Shown: positions 1-10,176 of the stretch, piece after piece | Layout of the letters: the number at the start of each line of letters is the position of its first letter | Position numbering within the stretch: the stretch's first letter is position 1 | NCBI GenBank assembly: GCA_003290165.1 | Contig: QNQO01000671.1 | Coordinates: 124,001-188,000, forward strand | Reading direction: 5' to 3' | From: Berberis thunbergii | Taxonomy: Eukaryota; Streptophyta; Magnoliopsida; Ranunculales; Berberidaceae | Length of the DNA: 64,000 nucleotides | Position numbers and translations under genes: made by a program | The notes under the pieces: model-generated | Database searches by the model: none | The model's input: only the letters and a program-made list of their open reading frames with translations | What the model was told of the DNA's origin: nothing

Positions 1-350
1 ACTTTGACCCAATCACAATAGAAGACAGTTTCTTTGAAATCAATGTAGTCTAGCACCAGTATGTCTCTAACAACTCCATACCATTTGACTAGTTGATCCT
101 TTGGCATCTTATCTTTCTTACTAGCAACAAAATGAGCAATGGCATCCATGGAGACACCACTATCTTGTGTCACCAAACATTCATCCAAAGAACTTGTCGC
201 AAATGTGAAACCATTTACACAATATTTTGGATATCGAGTTGCCAAAAATTTGGACCATTAGCTAACCTCCAAAGTGTGGTATTTGTTTCCCCAGCCTTCT
301 CCAACTACATTGTAAAACAAATCATCTTAGAACTGAAATCTAAAATCTAA
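1..350 (-). pseudogene. CACTA transposase C-terminal region (DUF4216)
   Basis: The minus strand of the first ~165 bases encodes a stretch containing KWYGVVRDILVLDY and VFYCDWVKV, the typical DUF4216 pattern (YYG-v-eIweLdY then vFkCkWvd) found near the C-terminus of plant CACTA tnp2 proteins. It continues beyond base 1, so it is cut by the window. Upstream (350-530) the frame is lost. Family assignment is from recognised motifs; no alignment was run. Confidence 0.75.
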
Positions 351-530
351 TATACCTCATCACACAACCAAGGAATAAAATCTGTAGCTTTCTCAACATT
401 TTTCCTTGACCCTTTTTTTTTACTTTGTGTAGCCAACTCCATGCAATATTCATTGTATTTTCTGCACAAGTTACCATATTATCATAATTCTATATTTCTA
501 GTTATAAAAAAGACTAAAATATTATATATC

Positions 531-1661
531 TTACTCTTCCCAATCACTCGAATCAGCAAGTGCATTGAAAACCCATATTCGAGCTTGTTTAAATTGTACA
601 TTATTTAGCATATAGTTTTTTCCTTTATCCAATGGCTTTTCATCGGCATACTCATCATCTACATCAAGCCACTCCTCTTGACTGTGTTTGTGAGTTCCGA
701 ACCGTGGCTTTCTCATATACTCCATGCAGTATGTAACAGATTCATCTACAAGGTATGATTCTGCTATTGATCCTTCCATGTATCTGAAATTTTTAGTATA
801 GTCTTTGTATCGTTTCATTAACCTATCAATCATAAATAAAAGGATAAATTAGTATATAATATAATAAGATAACGTGATGACGTGCACTAAAATTAGAAAA
901 TTTATTTACCGCTCAAAGGGATACATCCATCGATATCGAACTGGACCACCAAGCATGAATGCGGAAACTCCTTTTCAAGGACACACATTGCCTCAATCAC
1001 ACCTTTGTGTGCCAACTGAAGATCTGTTTTGTTGATCACTTTAGCACATAAGATATTAAAGAATAAGCTAATTCTTTGAATAGCAATTCTTAAATCTTTA
1101 TCATTCTTGTCACGAAAAACATGTCTAAGCAAAACTGTAAGTAAATGTTGCATAATGACATGGTAATCATGTGACTTTAGTCCTCTTAGCTCCAGGGGAT
1201 TGCTAAGAACGCAATTACTCAACTTGGATGAAAATCCACTCGGCAATTTCAACTCTTTTAGTGTATCCATAAATACTTTTTTTTTTCTTGGTCAAGGAAA
1301 ATGATGCTTTTGGCATTGAAGTTTTTCCCGTTTCATTGTCATGGCTCAACCAATATTTCTTATGAGTTCCCATGTCTTCCATATCTTTTCGAGCATTCTC
1401 ACCATCCTTTGTTTTCTTAGAGACATTCAACAATATGTTCAGTAAGTGTTCAATGACATTCTTTTCAGTATGCATCACATCAATATTATGTCGTAGCTCA
1501 ACAAACTTCCAGTACGGCAAATCAAATAAAATGGACCTTCTAGACCACGGTGGCGCAATGTTATTGGTTGGTTCATCATTGTCGTTATCATTATCAACCA
1601 TATTCTTGCGCTTTTGCCCACTAACCCTACCTTGTGTAGAACTACCTTCCAAAATTTCCAC
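531..1661 (-). pseudogene. CACTA transposase middle region (tnp2 end and DUF4218)
   Basis: Three minus-strand pieces in different frames (1661-1215, 1270-902, 833-531) carry consecutive parts of one protein. The first contains the tnp2-like MHTEKNVIEHLLNILLN. The second contains LKSHDYHVIMQHLLTVLLR and the Arg/Phe-rich segment typical of DUF4218. The third (ESYLVDESVTYCMEYM) is the usual end of DUF4218 with an acidic tail. Frames change at about 1260 and 870; these could be introns or frameshifts. Given the further breaks upstream I treat the gene as decayed. Confidence 0.8.
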
Positions 1662-1664
1662 TAT

Positions 1665-3063
1665 CCTTCGTTCAACTTCTTCGCCAGATAACCGTTGTGG
1701 AGCACGACGATGTTCAACATCTTTGTTGAATCCCTTGTCATTTCTAAACTTGTGTTTTGTAGGTAAAAAATGTCGATGGCCTCTATAGCATATCTTCCAA
1801 CTGTTTGAAAGACGTTCAGATTCTACATCATCAACACAAATAGGGCATGCATTATAACCATGAACATTACAACCAGCTAGAGTCCCATAAGCAGGAAAGT
1901 CATGGATACCTCAAAACAACATTGCTTTCAACCGGAAATTGCTTTTAGTACACACATCCCAAGTTGAAACACCATCTGCCCACAATTCCTTCAACTCTTC
2001 TACTAATGGCTCCAGGTAAACATCAATATTCTTTCCGGGTGCTTTTGGCTCTGATATTAACAAGGTTAACAAACAAAACTCCTTTTTCATGCATAAAGAA
2101 GGTGGAAGATTCAAAGGTGCTATTATTACTGGCCAACAACTATAAGCATTACTTAGATTTCCACGTGGGTTAAAACCATCAGTCGATATTGCCAGTCTCA
2201 AATTCCTACTATCAGAGGCAAACTCTGGCCATTTCATATTTGTTAAAGTCCATTGTGCTGAATCACATGGATGTCTCATCAAATTCCCATATGAACAAGC
2301 ATCCTTGTGCCAAGTCATTGCTTCACCAATCCACGGTATGCTAAAAAATCTTTTCAACCTTGCAATCAATGAAAAATACTTCACAACCTTTTAACTTCTT
2401 TCCTATATACCTTGCCGGAGTCGTTCTCATCGACATCCACACAAACCTTATACCTACGCTCCCCGCATTTTGGACAACCAACCAGACCCTCATATTCTTT
2501 CCAATAGAGTATGCATCCATTGGCACATGCATGTATTGTCTTACATTCCATCCCCATATCTTTAATTGTGGTTTTCATGTTTGGGTAGTTATCTGGCAAA
2601 TTACAATCATCTGGCAATAAGGTTTTTAGCCATTTTAACAACATCGTTACACTATTACCACTCCAACTAAAACGAGTCTTGAAATTCTGCAATTCAATAA
2701 TGGTGGACAACATGGTCTTATCCTTAGGACACCCTTTGTACAAAGGCACAGTCGCTTTTCCTTATACTTTTGATACTTCTTGTTCATAACTGTCTCAGGT
2801 TCACGAGAAAGTTCCGGACCACCTTCTGGATTACCGCCAAAACATTCTTCGACGGTGTCATTCAAGTCATTTATCCCATCATCAGCCTCCACAGTTTGCA
2901 TGTTGAGGAATACATCATCAACAAGCTCACTCATCCTAGGATATTCACATACATCATCAAGTTCAGCCACTTCTGTCATAGGTATACCAATTATATGCTT
3001 GTTTATATTCTCTCCATGATGTATCCACGTGACATAATTGGTATCAATGCCATGGCTTAACAA
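1665..3063 (-). pseudogene. CACTA transposase core (tnp2 / Transposase_21)
   Basis: Minus-strand ORF pieces 3063-2647, 2749-2381, 2532-2341 and 2384-1911 overlap in different frames and together follow the order of a plant tnp2 transposase: acidic linker, KTRFSWSGNSVTMLLKWLK, the Cys pair motif CPKCGERRYK, DGFNPRGNLSNAYSCWPV, and then a second Cys motif in AYGTLAGCNVHGYNACPIC (about 1900-1830). The many frame changes over about 1.2 kb, more than the normal intron number, indicate frameshift decay. This is the only recognisable DNA-transposase coding region in the window. Confidence 0.82.
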
Positions 3064-3071
3064 ATGAACAC

Positions 3072-3287
3072 CTATGTCGTCAACACTAATGTTTCCCTCG
3101 AGTTCCTACATCGAACACATGGGCAAGGAAAAAGACTCTCTCCATTTGCATTATCCTCAACAAACTGTTGGAATTGTCTAACGCCATTTATATACATTGC
3201 ACTTCCCCGTTTGTTCATCCATGACTTGTCTAAAGGAATTGTTGACATTTCTACACACAAAAAAATTAAAAGATTAACCTTAGTCAT
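3072..3287 (-). pseudogene. Transposase-associated N-terminal domain of CACTA transposase
   Basis: The 71-residue minus-strand ORF contains DKSWMNKRGSAMYINGV and FPCPCVRCRN, the signature of the transposase-associated domain (Transpos_assoc) at the start of plant CACTA tnp2 proteins. It precedes the core on the same strand, as in known elements. The first residues (MTKVNLLIFLCVEMSTIPL) do not look like the domain, so the true start is probably the MS of MSTIPLDKSW at about 3248. Confidence 0.82.
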
Positions 3288-4102
3288 TGACCAAAGGAAT
3301 CTAAATTGCTAAATTGCTTGAAAATCATTGACCAATCTAATGAACTTCAATTCATCCAGTTGTGTTGTCATATTTGTTATGGTACCCTATACAATGTTTC
3401 ATTGACCTTCTTTCTACATTCCCAATCCAACTCAATTACTTGAGTTACATTGGATCTCCTATCCAAACTAATTGTTTCTAAAATACCACAATCATGCTTA
3501 TTGCTGATCTTAGAAAAAACAAAATAAAAATATATAAGGACAAACTAACAAAGTACAAAACTACAACTGTTCTTAGATAATGGATTGGAGCAGAGAAGTT
3601 CCCTACTAAAGGTAAACAATGCATGGTAAGCAATGGCAATCTGTTGAGCATGGAGATCAGTGTTTTCTTTTCTATAAATGATTTGATGAATAAGTAAGAG
3701 TTGACATGAGGATCAGAAGAGCTAGTACAATATAATCAACTTTGTCAGTTAAGTAGCTTTAGATCATACTTAATATCATTACTTTATAATATAGCAATAA
3801 AAGAAGAAAAGAATGCAATGTAAAGAACCAAATCAAGAATAATATCAGCAACAATTTATGCTATTTGTAATAAAACAGAGGGAAGATGTTGATGTATGAA
3901 ATTCATATTAGGGTCTCTTTTAAACACATGATCGTTTATAGAGAAAAATGTATATTAGCAAAAAACTTGGAAACTATTTGTTTAGGTATAAAATTGTACA
4001 CCTCGTGCGTGATCTCGGTAGACAAAAAAATTTATGTTATTTCTGGATTATGTTAAGTTTGTCAAGGTGCCCTTTGTTTTTCTTTAATAGTTTTCTTTGT
4101 CT

Positions 4103-4184
4103 GGAATCATAAGCTCAAAATGGTGGAGCAACCCAAACCAGATTTGGTTAGGGGAGGATGGTGGTTCGAATCCACCTGATTCCG
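4103..4184 (+). tRNA. tRNA-like cloverleaf (tRNA pseudogene or SINE head)
   Basis: An 82-base segment folds by eye as a tRNA. The acceptor strands GGAATCA (4103-4109) and TGATTCC (4177-4183) pair fully. The D stem is GCTC/GAGC. The T arm GGTGG-TTCGAAT-CCACC is perfect and includes a B-box-like GGTTCGAATCC. The anticodon arm is irregular: CCAA/TTGG closes a 7-base loop ACCAGAT with C instead of U before the putative CAG anticodon, and the linker after the acceptor has one extra A. I do not recognise the isotype. A decayed tRNA or a SINE promoter is more likely than a working gene. Confidence 0.5.
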
Positions 4185-4268
4185 CATTTCAGTTTCTTGT
4201 AGGAGTGCAAAGATGTAAATTGGAATGTGCGGGGATGTAAATAATTCTATTTGCTGAGTGTGAATACT

Positions 4269-4418
4269 TTAGCATTATGCATGTTGGCTTACCTCTTAAG
4301 TCATGATGGTTCATAAGAGTCAAGTTAGAATCGAAATCATGGGTTAGCATTATGCATGTTGGCTTACCTCTCAAGTCATGATGGTTCATAAGAGTCAAGT
4401 TAGAATCGAAATCATGGG
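4269..4418. repeat. 75-bp tandem duplication (two copies)
   Basis: Copy 1 is 4269-4343 and copy 2 is 4344-4418; both start TTAGCATTATGCATG. They differ at one position (CTCTTAAG versus CTCTCAAG), so the duplication is recent. It lies about 85 bp downstream of the tRNA-like segment. Confidence 0.9.
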
Positions 4419-5573
4419 TTACTCTCAGTGAACAGTGTCTGATCAAATTTGATTGAGTTTAATTCTAAAATTTATAATATATATATTTAACTTAAAATTG
4501 AGTTTAATTCTAAAATTTATAGATATATTCTAATTTATTAACTCTAATTTATTATAAATGACTAATTTATTATAAATGACACGTAGCAATAACCCTTGAA
4601 TAATTTATAGAAAATTTTCATGTGTGCGTCCCGAGGGGATGGATGACTCTATCCCTCCCTCGCTGTTTTCATATTTGCTTTTACATCTATAAATCATAAT
4701 TACTTATTATTTACGCGAGCTTGGATTGATCGATATGTACCTTTTAAATTCTATATTGAAAAGCACTTCCTACATTCTATAAAGTAGTGAAGATGTGCTA
4801 GAAAATAATATCACATGAAGTCTGAAGTTTTGAATAAAGAATGGAAAAAAAAATGCATTAATAGAAGTGGGTACACAACAACATGGTGTATAAATTAACA
4901 TGATACACAATTTCTCAAAAACATGTAAAAGTAGTCAAACAAATAAATAGTAGATTCATGAATTTGCTGTACATAAGAATATATCTTATCATCTAGATAA
5001 CCTGTTTTTGATTAGTCTAATTGAAAGAAACCTTGAGTCAGGTAGCTCCTTGTATCATTCATAGATGTAGTGCTGTGTCCTTGTCTCACCAGTAAGATTT
5101 GCTAGACTTGAATTAATATATTGTCCTTATCAACAACAGTTTAGTTTTGGACATCAACCATGCATCATCAATGTGTTGAAATCAGTAAATGAAAAGCTAG
5201 GGGACCGGTGATGAGATAAAAAGATGGCAATCCAGCTAGATAAGGTTTCTTCTCTCATCTAAAATGGCCCCATTATATAGAATGAACAAACAAAACCACA
5301 TACCTCCATGGTTGCTTGATGTGTTGTTAGTCCTTATATTAAATAGTAGATTCATGAATTTGCAGGAAACATATCTAAAATGGCCCCATTATATAGAATG
5401 TGACTCTGGAATCACATTCGATCTAAGCTTCCAGTTACTACATCCCTTAGCACTTCGAATCTCCCAACTTTTCATTGAATCGAAAGTAGCAATCAATATA
5501 AACAATCATCGATCCCTAATTTCATCCTAAATAAAAGAGAACCCTGATGAACCCTAATTTCATCATAAATAAA

Positions 5574-5595
5574 AGAGAGAGAGAGAGAGAGAGTA
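5574..5595. repeat. (GA)n microsatellite
   Basis: About 22 bases of uninterrupted GA dinucleotides. They lead into 5630-5850, a purine-rich stretch with repeated GTCGAGGGAGG / GCAGGGAAG units, which gives spurious Ser/Pro/Leu-rich ORFs on the minus strand. Confidence 0.8.
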
Positions 5596-5929
5596 CCTGT
5601 TCGATTGCAGTGGCTGTCGATTTTGAAGTCGAGGGAAGTCGAGGGAGGAGCAGGGAAGTCGAGGGAGGAGCAGGGAAATCCAGGGAGCAGGGAAGGAGGG
5701 GAGGAGGGAAGTCGAGGGAGGGAGCAGGGAAGGAGAAGGAGCAGGGAAGGAGAAGGAGCAGGGGGAAGTCGAGTCGAGGGAGGGAGCAGGTCGATGGAGA
5801 GAAGGAGTGCGCAAGTATCGATTTTGTGAAATTTTCGTCGATGAAAGTCGAGGAGGGAAGGTCGAGTGCCAAAAATAGCCCGCCCATTTTTTTTTGTTTT
5901 TCATGTAGCAACGGCTAAAGATAGCCACG

Positions 5930-6320
5930 GTTTAAAACCGTTGCTAAATTTTTTTGTTGCAACGGTTTTTAGCCGTTGCTAAGTCTAGCCACGGTTTAAA
6001 ATCGTTGCTAAATTTTTTGTTGCAACGGTTTTGAGCCGTTGCTAGGCCTAGCCACGGTTCATAACCGTTGCTAAATTTTTTTTTGCAACGGTTTTGAGCC
6101 ATTGCGAATACTTTCCACGGTCTGTAACCGTTGCTAAAATTAGTCACGGTTTTTAACCGTGCCAAATATACCAACGGTTTTAAACCGTGGCCAGGGTGTT
6201 TATTACCCACGGTTTTAAGCCGTTGGTACTTATAGCTACGGTTTTTGGCCGTGGCAAATGTACCAACGGTTTAAAATCGTGGGCAGCTCGGCGTAGCTAA
6301 ATGGCCCTTTTGGTGTAGTG
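5930..6320. repeat. CACTA right terminus and subterminal repeat array (family 1)
   Basis: At least a dozen copies of a short motif around AACGGTTTTAAACCGT occur in direct and inverted orientation, often as adjacent palindromes such as GCCACGGTTTAAAACCGTTG. The array ends in GGCCCTTTTGGTGTAGTG at 6320. Subterminal arrays of this kind bind the CACTA accessory protein (TNPA) in En/Spm. The two bases next to the core alternate between CCACGG and CAACGG. Confidence 0.88.
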
Positions 6321-7508
6321 GGTGTATAAGACGATCCCCATTCCGCAACCTTTTACATTGGGTGACCATCGCATCGCAAGATCCATAATGTTGAATTAGG
6401 GATCTTAATGTTGCAAGCAGGGTTTTGATAGGATCCCAGAACTCATAAAAATATCGCAAGCTGAGTTTGAACTCATGACCTAGTGGTACCATTTGTCAAG
6501 CTCTAACTGTTGAACTGTAATATCATTGACATATGTCACAATAAATTAATCATTGAGTGAAGTTACTAAAAATAAATGAAAATTAATCATTGAGTGAAGT
6601 CTTGTAATATACTAATCATCTAGTGAAGTTACCGAAAATAAATTAATAATATTATTTATAAAAATAACTAAACAATAAATAAAAGCTACTTAAATGGTGC
6701 CTTTGTTATTTAGTCACACCCAAAACCCCTCTTCTACAAAACCTAAAAACTCACTCAAATTTGGAAATCTCTCTCTCAATTGAAGATTTCTATCTCCATC
6801 ACTCTAGTTCGATCTCTTCGTCACTCTCTTCTTCTGTTGTTTTACTCAAAACCCAAAACCCAAAACCCCTCTTCTTCTGTTGTTTCACTCTCTCTCTCTC
6901 TCACTTTTCTTCTCTGATCTGATGGCTCGGCAATGATCTGATTTGCTTGTATTCTATTGTCGCCACATGTACAACATCAAGTATGAGCTTCATTGATTCT
7001 CTTCCTTTTGAATTATCCTTCATTGTCTTCAAAATTTAATAATCAAAATGTAGTAGGAAATAGGCACAGGCCTTCACCTTTGCAAGTTACAAAAACCAGC
7101 AAATTAGAACCAGTTACATGTAAAAAATTACCACATTTTGTTGAAGAAATTGTTGCAGAGCTGGTTATCAGTGATGCCTTAGAAGATACAAAAGCACCCA
7201 GTAAGTTAGGCTCAAATTATTTCTATAGAATTGTAGATCAGCTACCAACACATGTAAATGCTGATTAATAATTTTGTTTGCAAAGATGGAACAAAATTGT
7301 AGTTATTAGAAACACTCCAAATAACCAAGGATGAAGAAGTGAGAATGAGTTCTACTCTAGAATATATGTACTAGGACCAATGCCTTTTCAGATCAAATGT
7401 TCCAGGGGTTTGAGTCTCATTCCATTAGCACCAACATTCCTTATAAAGACGTTTTAACGTGTGATCTCTAGAGTGATTGATATTGAGTGTCATATCATCA
7501 TATGCCAC
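6321..7508 (+). other. Flanking DNA with possible 5' end of an unrecognised gene
   Basis: The segment 6530-6650 holds about three imperfect copies of AATTAATCATTGAGTGAAGT. From 6715 to 6915 the sequence is C/T-rich (CCCAAAACCCCTCTTCT occurs twice, then a CT run), like a plant 5' leader. A plus-strand ORF at 6993-7268 has a mid-section (about 7050-7200) with balanced composition and ends at a possible splice donor, but I do not recognise its product. It could be the first exon of a gene that is broken up further right, or chance. Confidence 0.3.
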
Positions 7509-7816
7509 CACTACACTAAATTGGCACTTTTGTAACAACTCTCAAAACATTATCACTTTTGAGATGTTACAATCCACCAAACAATTTCAAGTCAAAACTA
7601 AAATTAGTAAAAAAAATGAAAAACAGTAACACAAAAAAAATGATACAATAAGTTGGATCACCATGAATAGTATCACTTTTATAACCATACTCTTCATGGT
7701 GATACAATTGTTGTATCATTTTGTTTTGTGTAATTGTGTAAAATTGTTAGGTGGATTGTTACACTTCAAAAAGTGATATTGTTTTGAGGGTTGTTACATG
7801 CCAATTTAGTGTAGTG
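7509..7816. mobile_element. CACTA-type MITE, 308 bp
   Basis: The termini CACTACACTAAATTGGCA and TGCCAATTTAGTGTAGTG are perfect 18-bp inverted repeats. They are flanked by a 3-bp target duplication CAC (7506-7508 and 7817-7819). There is no coding capacity. The inside shows long internal complementarity (e.g. GTTACAATCCACC near the left, GGTGGATTGTTACA near the right). A second copy of the same family is at 20580-20879. Confidence 0.92.
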
Positions 7817-8910
7817 CACTTTGTATGAAAATTGGTTTGTTGCCAATCACTCCCTTCTTTAGGGAAGATCTGTGTATAAGCTAGTGACTGGTATTCATGA
7901 TTTATCAGTCATGTAGTGCTTAAAATGTGTTTGCTAACAATGCTAAAACTGAGACCTTAAGTTGATGCTGGAACAAATTTTAATTCAATGCTAAAATGCT
8001 AGGACTCCGAATCTTCACAAAAGGTAAAACAAAAAAATAAAAAATAAAGTGATAAGATCATGATGAGAAAGTTTGCGATATGAGAGCAATCTCGGAAGTA
8101 TTGACATCAATTTTGATTGGGCTCAGTTGTTTACAGTTGCTTGGATGAAATGCCACTTTAGCTTTCATATATATTTTTTGTCTATAGGTGTTAATAATCA
8201 TCCTGTCTATAGAATTAATTGTTACATGCATAGCACATTCTAAGACTTGCTTGTTCTTTTCCTTTTGATTTCCTTTTTCATTAGTTAAAAGATTTCATTG
8301 CTATAACTTGTTTGCAGATCATTGCTAACATAAGGAATTGTCAACGAACAAAAGTACCAATTATTGACTTCAGAATTGTACTCGGAGCGGGTTCAAGGAA
8401 GTTCACGTTTCTGAAGATATTGGAGTGGTACTTTTTCGGCCTCTTTCTGGCACACAGACACACAAGATGCTGGTGCAGGGCATATTTAAAATTTTATAAA
8501 CTGACTCTTTTTATTTATTTATTATTCCATGAATATTCTTATTTTATCTATAGGATTAGGTGTTTGCTTATTGCATTATGGTTTATAAATAAGGTTTAAG
8601 CTATTCTTTTGCAATCAGTTGCTTTGGAAAATTGGTTTATGAGTAGGGTCGAAACATATTTCTTTCTGTACACATGACTCTGAAAAGCATGATGCGTCCA
8701 TCAAGTTGATCTTTACTAGTCTCTAGGATCAAGTTGATCTTTGCTTTGATTGGTAGTTGTTTACAGTCACTTTGATGAATTGCCACTTTGATGAATCAAA
8801 AGGAAGACTTGATTTGATCTAGGATTATTAACTCTATAGACAGGATGATTATTAACACCTGTTTCATTGTTGGCTTTTGACAACAATGTGAACTAAAGAA
8901 AATCGAATAT
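7817..8910. other. Intergenic DNA with a 34-bp inverted repeat
   Basis: No recognisable gene; a 95-residue ORF at 8312-8599 matches nothing I know. 8186-8219 and 8827-8860 are inverted repeats of 34 bp with one mismatch. The segments 8111-8165 and 8744-8798 are imperfect direct repeats (TTGTTTACAGT...TGCCACTTT). ATCAAGTTGATCTTT is repeated at about 8700 and 8729. Confidence 0.6.
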
Positions 8911-9134
8911 TATTGAGAATATATTACGAATATCCTGATTGATTGGGAATATTTGTATTAGGAAAGTTGCTTATAGAGTCAATATTGTATAATAGTTTTA
9001 AGGAAATTAACAGATTATATTGTGAATATTCTCACAATATTCTCTGGATTAGTTTGTATATAAACAGGTGATTATGAATGAAAAAGATAAGACAATACAC
9101 ACAAATCAATTCCTTTGTGTCTAATATTTCATCA
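8911..9134 (+). repeat. Copia-1 5' LTR
   Basis: The LTR starts TATTGAGAATAT and ends TTTCATCA. The start is set by the exact AATAT target duplication and by the same TATTGAG following the polypurine tract at the 3' LTR. The termini are therefore TA...CA rather than the canonical TG...CA; starting at the TG three bases later would spoil the duplication. Confidence 0.92.
9057..9064 (+). promoter_or_regulatory. TATA box in Copia-1 LTR
   Basis: TATATAAA lies 70 bp before the LTR end and follows a palindromic GTGAATATTCTCAC segment. Position and sequence fit the retrotransposon promoter; the same motif is in the 3' LTR at about 13777. Confidence 0.6.
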
Positions 9135-9146
9135 TGGTATCAGAGC
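9135..9146 (+). other. Copia-1 primer binding site (initiator tRNA-Met)
   Basis: TGGTATCAGAGC directly follows the 5' LTR. This is the standard plant copia primer site, complementary to the 3' end of initiator tRNA-Met. Confidence 0.92.
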
Positions 9147-10176
9147 AAAGAGTATCATAAAGGGAGGAAATGTACCAGTGTACGATTGGAACGATTGGAT
9201 CTTCCTCTAACTGGGCCTTGTAACCTCAAAGTGCAGTCTCTAACGATTGGATCTTCCTTCTTCGAATAAGAAGGAACGAAGAAGAAGAAGAAAGATCGAA
9301 CCGCTGATCGAACCCCTAAAGGGACATCGACATCGACTCTCTGATTGAACCTCTGATCGACATTGACCCTTTGATCAACTCATAATGAACCTCTGACCTG
9401 ATCAAGAAGGAACTCTGATTGAAAAAGGAACCCTCTGATTGAACCCTAATCAGAGACTCAACACTCCCAACAGCAACCCTAAAAAAAAAAAAAAAAAAAA
9501 AAAAAACCCCTCCTTTAGTTCATTCTTATTATCTCCATCGCTCGCTTTAGATCTCTGCTGCTTCTGTAACAACAATCAATCGATGAGATTAGAGAAGCAG
9601 ATGAGAAACCCTAGCCGCATCTCAACCTGAAACAGATCTCGCAAGCAGATCTCTCAGAAGGACGAGGGACTGCGAGGGGTCGTGAGGGGCTCTGCGAGGG
9701 GCTGCAAGGGGCTCTGCGAATCTGAGAGAGGGCTGAATCTCAGCCTCTGATCAGTTTCAGATCTGCGAGAGGAGGGGCTCTGCTTCAGCTCTGCCGGATC
9801 CACCTCTGGTCGCTTCTGGACTTTCACCACTGAATCAGGCAGCTATTTTGAATCGATTGGATCGAGTTCTCTGCTTGGATTTCGACCTGCTCACTGCTTG
9901 GCCATCGTTCTGCTTGGATTTCGATCTGCTCCTGTTTGGATATCGATCTGCTTGGATCAGAGTGTTTGAAGAAGCTCTGTTCTTCGTTTCAAGAAATAGA
10001 TCACAAAACTCTGTTGATTCATAGCTCTCAGAACCTCTCTCTGGTTCTTGTTTATGTTCCTGTTTAAGTAAAAAAAAAAAAAAAAAAAAAGAGGTAGAGT
10101 TTATCTTCTGTGGCTGTCGTGAATACAGCTTTGATTCTTTCTACGGCGGTTCGAGATTTTTCTTTGAACATCGCTC
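9147..10176 (+). other. Copia-1 leader, no gag ORF
   Basis: About 1 kb between the primer site and the first long ORF. The longest ORFs are around 60 residues and show no gag or CCHC zinc-knuckle motif. It contains two A-runs (about 9480-9506 and 10070-10090) and repeats of GGATTTCGA(T/C)CTGCT and CTGCGAGGGGCT. In ordinary copia elements gag would occupy this interval. Confidence 0.7.

Larger units (their letters stand above)
3310..5540. other. Non-coding interior of the CACTA element
   Basis: No protein-coding signal is visible here apart from short AT-rich ORFs. It holds a tRNA-like cloverleaf, a 75-bp tandem duplication, and a short sequence (ATCTAAAATGGCCCCATTAT) present at about 5258 and again at 5373. 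It lies between the transposase start and the terminal array, so it probably includes the element's 5' leader and promoter region. Confidence 0.5.
1..6320 (-). mobile_element. CACTA (En/Spm) transposon, right part, degraded
   Basis: The right terminus reads TTTTGGTGTAGTG and ends at 6320; its reverse complement starts CACTACACCAAAA, a CACTA terminus. Just inside, 5930-6290 holds many copies of a short ACGGTTTTAAACCGT-type motif in both orientations, the usual subterminal array of this superfamily. A decayed tnp2-type transposase lies on the minus strand from about 3290 to 1, so it reads inward from the right end. The left terminus is not in the window. The last 200 bp closely resemble the right end of the element at 45882-56499, so both belong to one family. 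Confidence 0.85.

Noticed and set aside
4189..4446. 85-residue minus-strand ORF with a duplicated 25-residue unit
   Set aside because: The unit comes from the 75-bp DNA duplication; no homology or start context.
5522..5928. Ser/Pro/Leu-rich and Gly/Arg/Glu-rich ORFs on both strands
   Set aside because: Produced by a purine-rich simple repeat (GTCGAGGGAGG units); overlapping ORFs in several frames.
5944..6210. Minus-strand ORF with repeated Asn/Lys-rich units over the subterminal array
   Set aside because: The peptide repeat simply mirrors the DNA repeat; no start context or homology.
5930..6290. CRISPR-like spacing of short palindromic repeats (also at 45882-46300, 37548-37815, 56285-56499)
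   Set aside because: Repeats are diverged, in both orientations, not regularly spaced, and end in CACTA termini of a plant transposon. They are subterminal arrays.
8914..9134. Copia-1 LTR starting at the canonical TG (8914)
   Set aside because: The 5-bp duplication is exact only if the LTR starts at 8911; I kept TATTG as the start.
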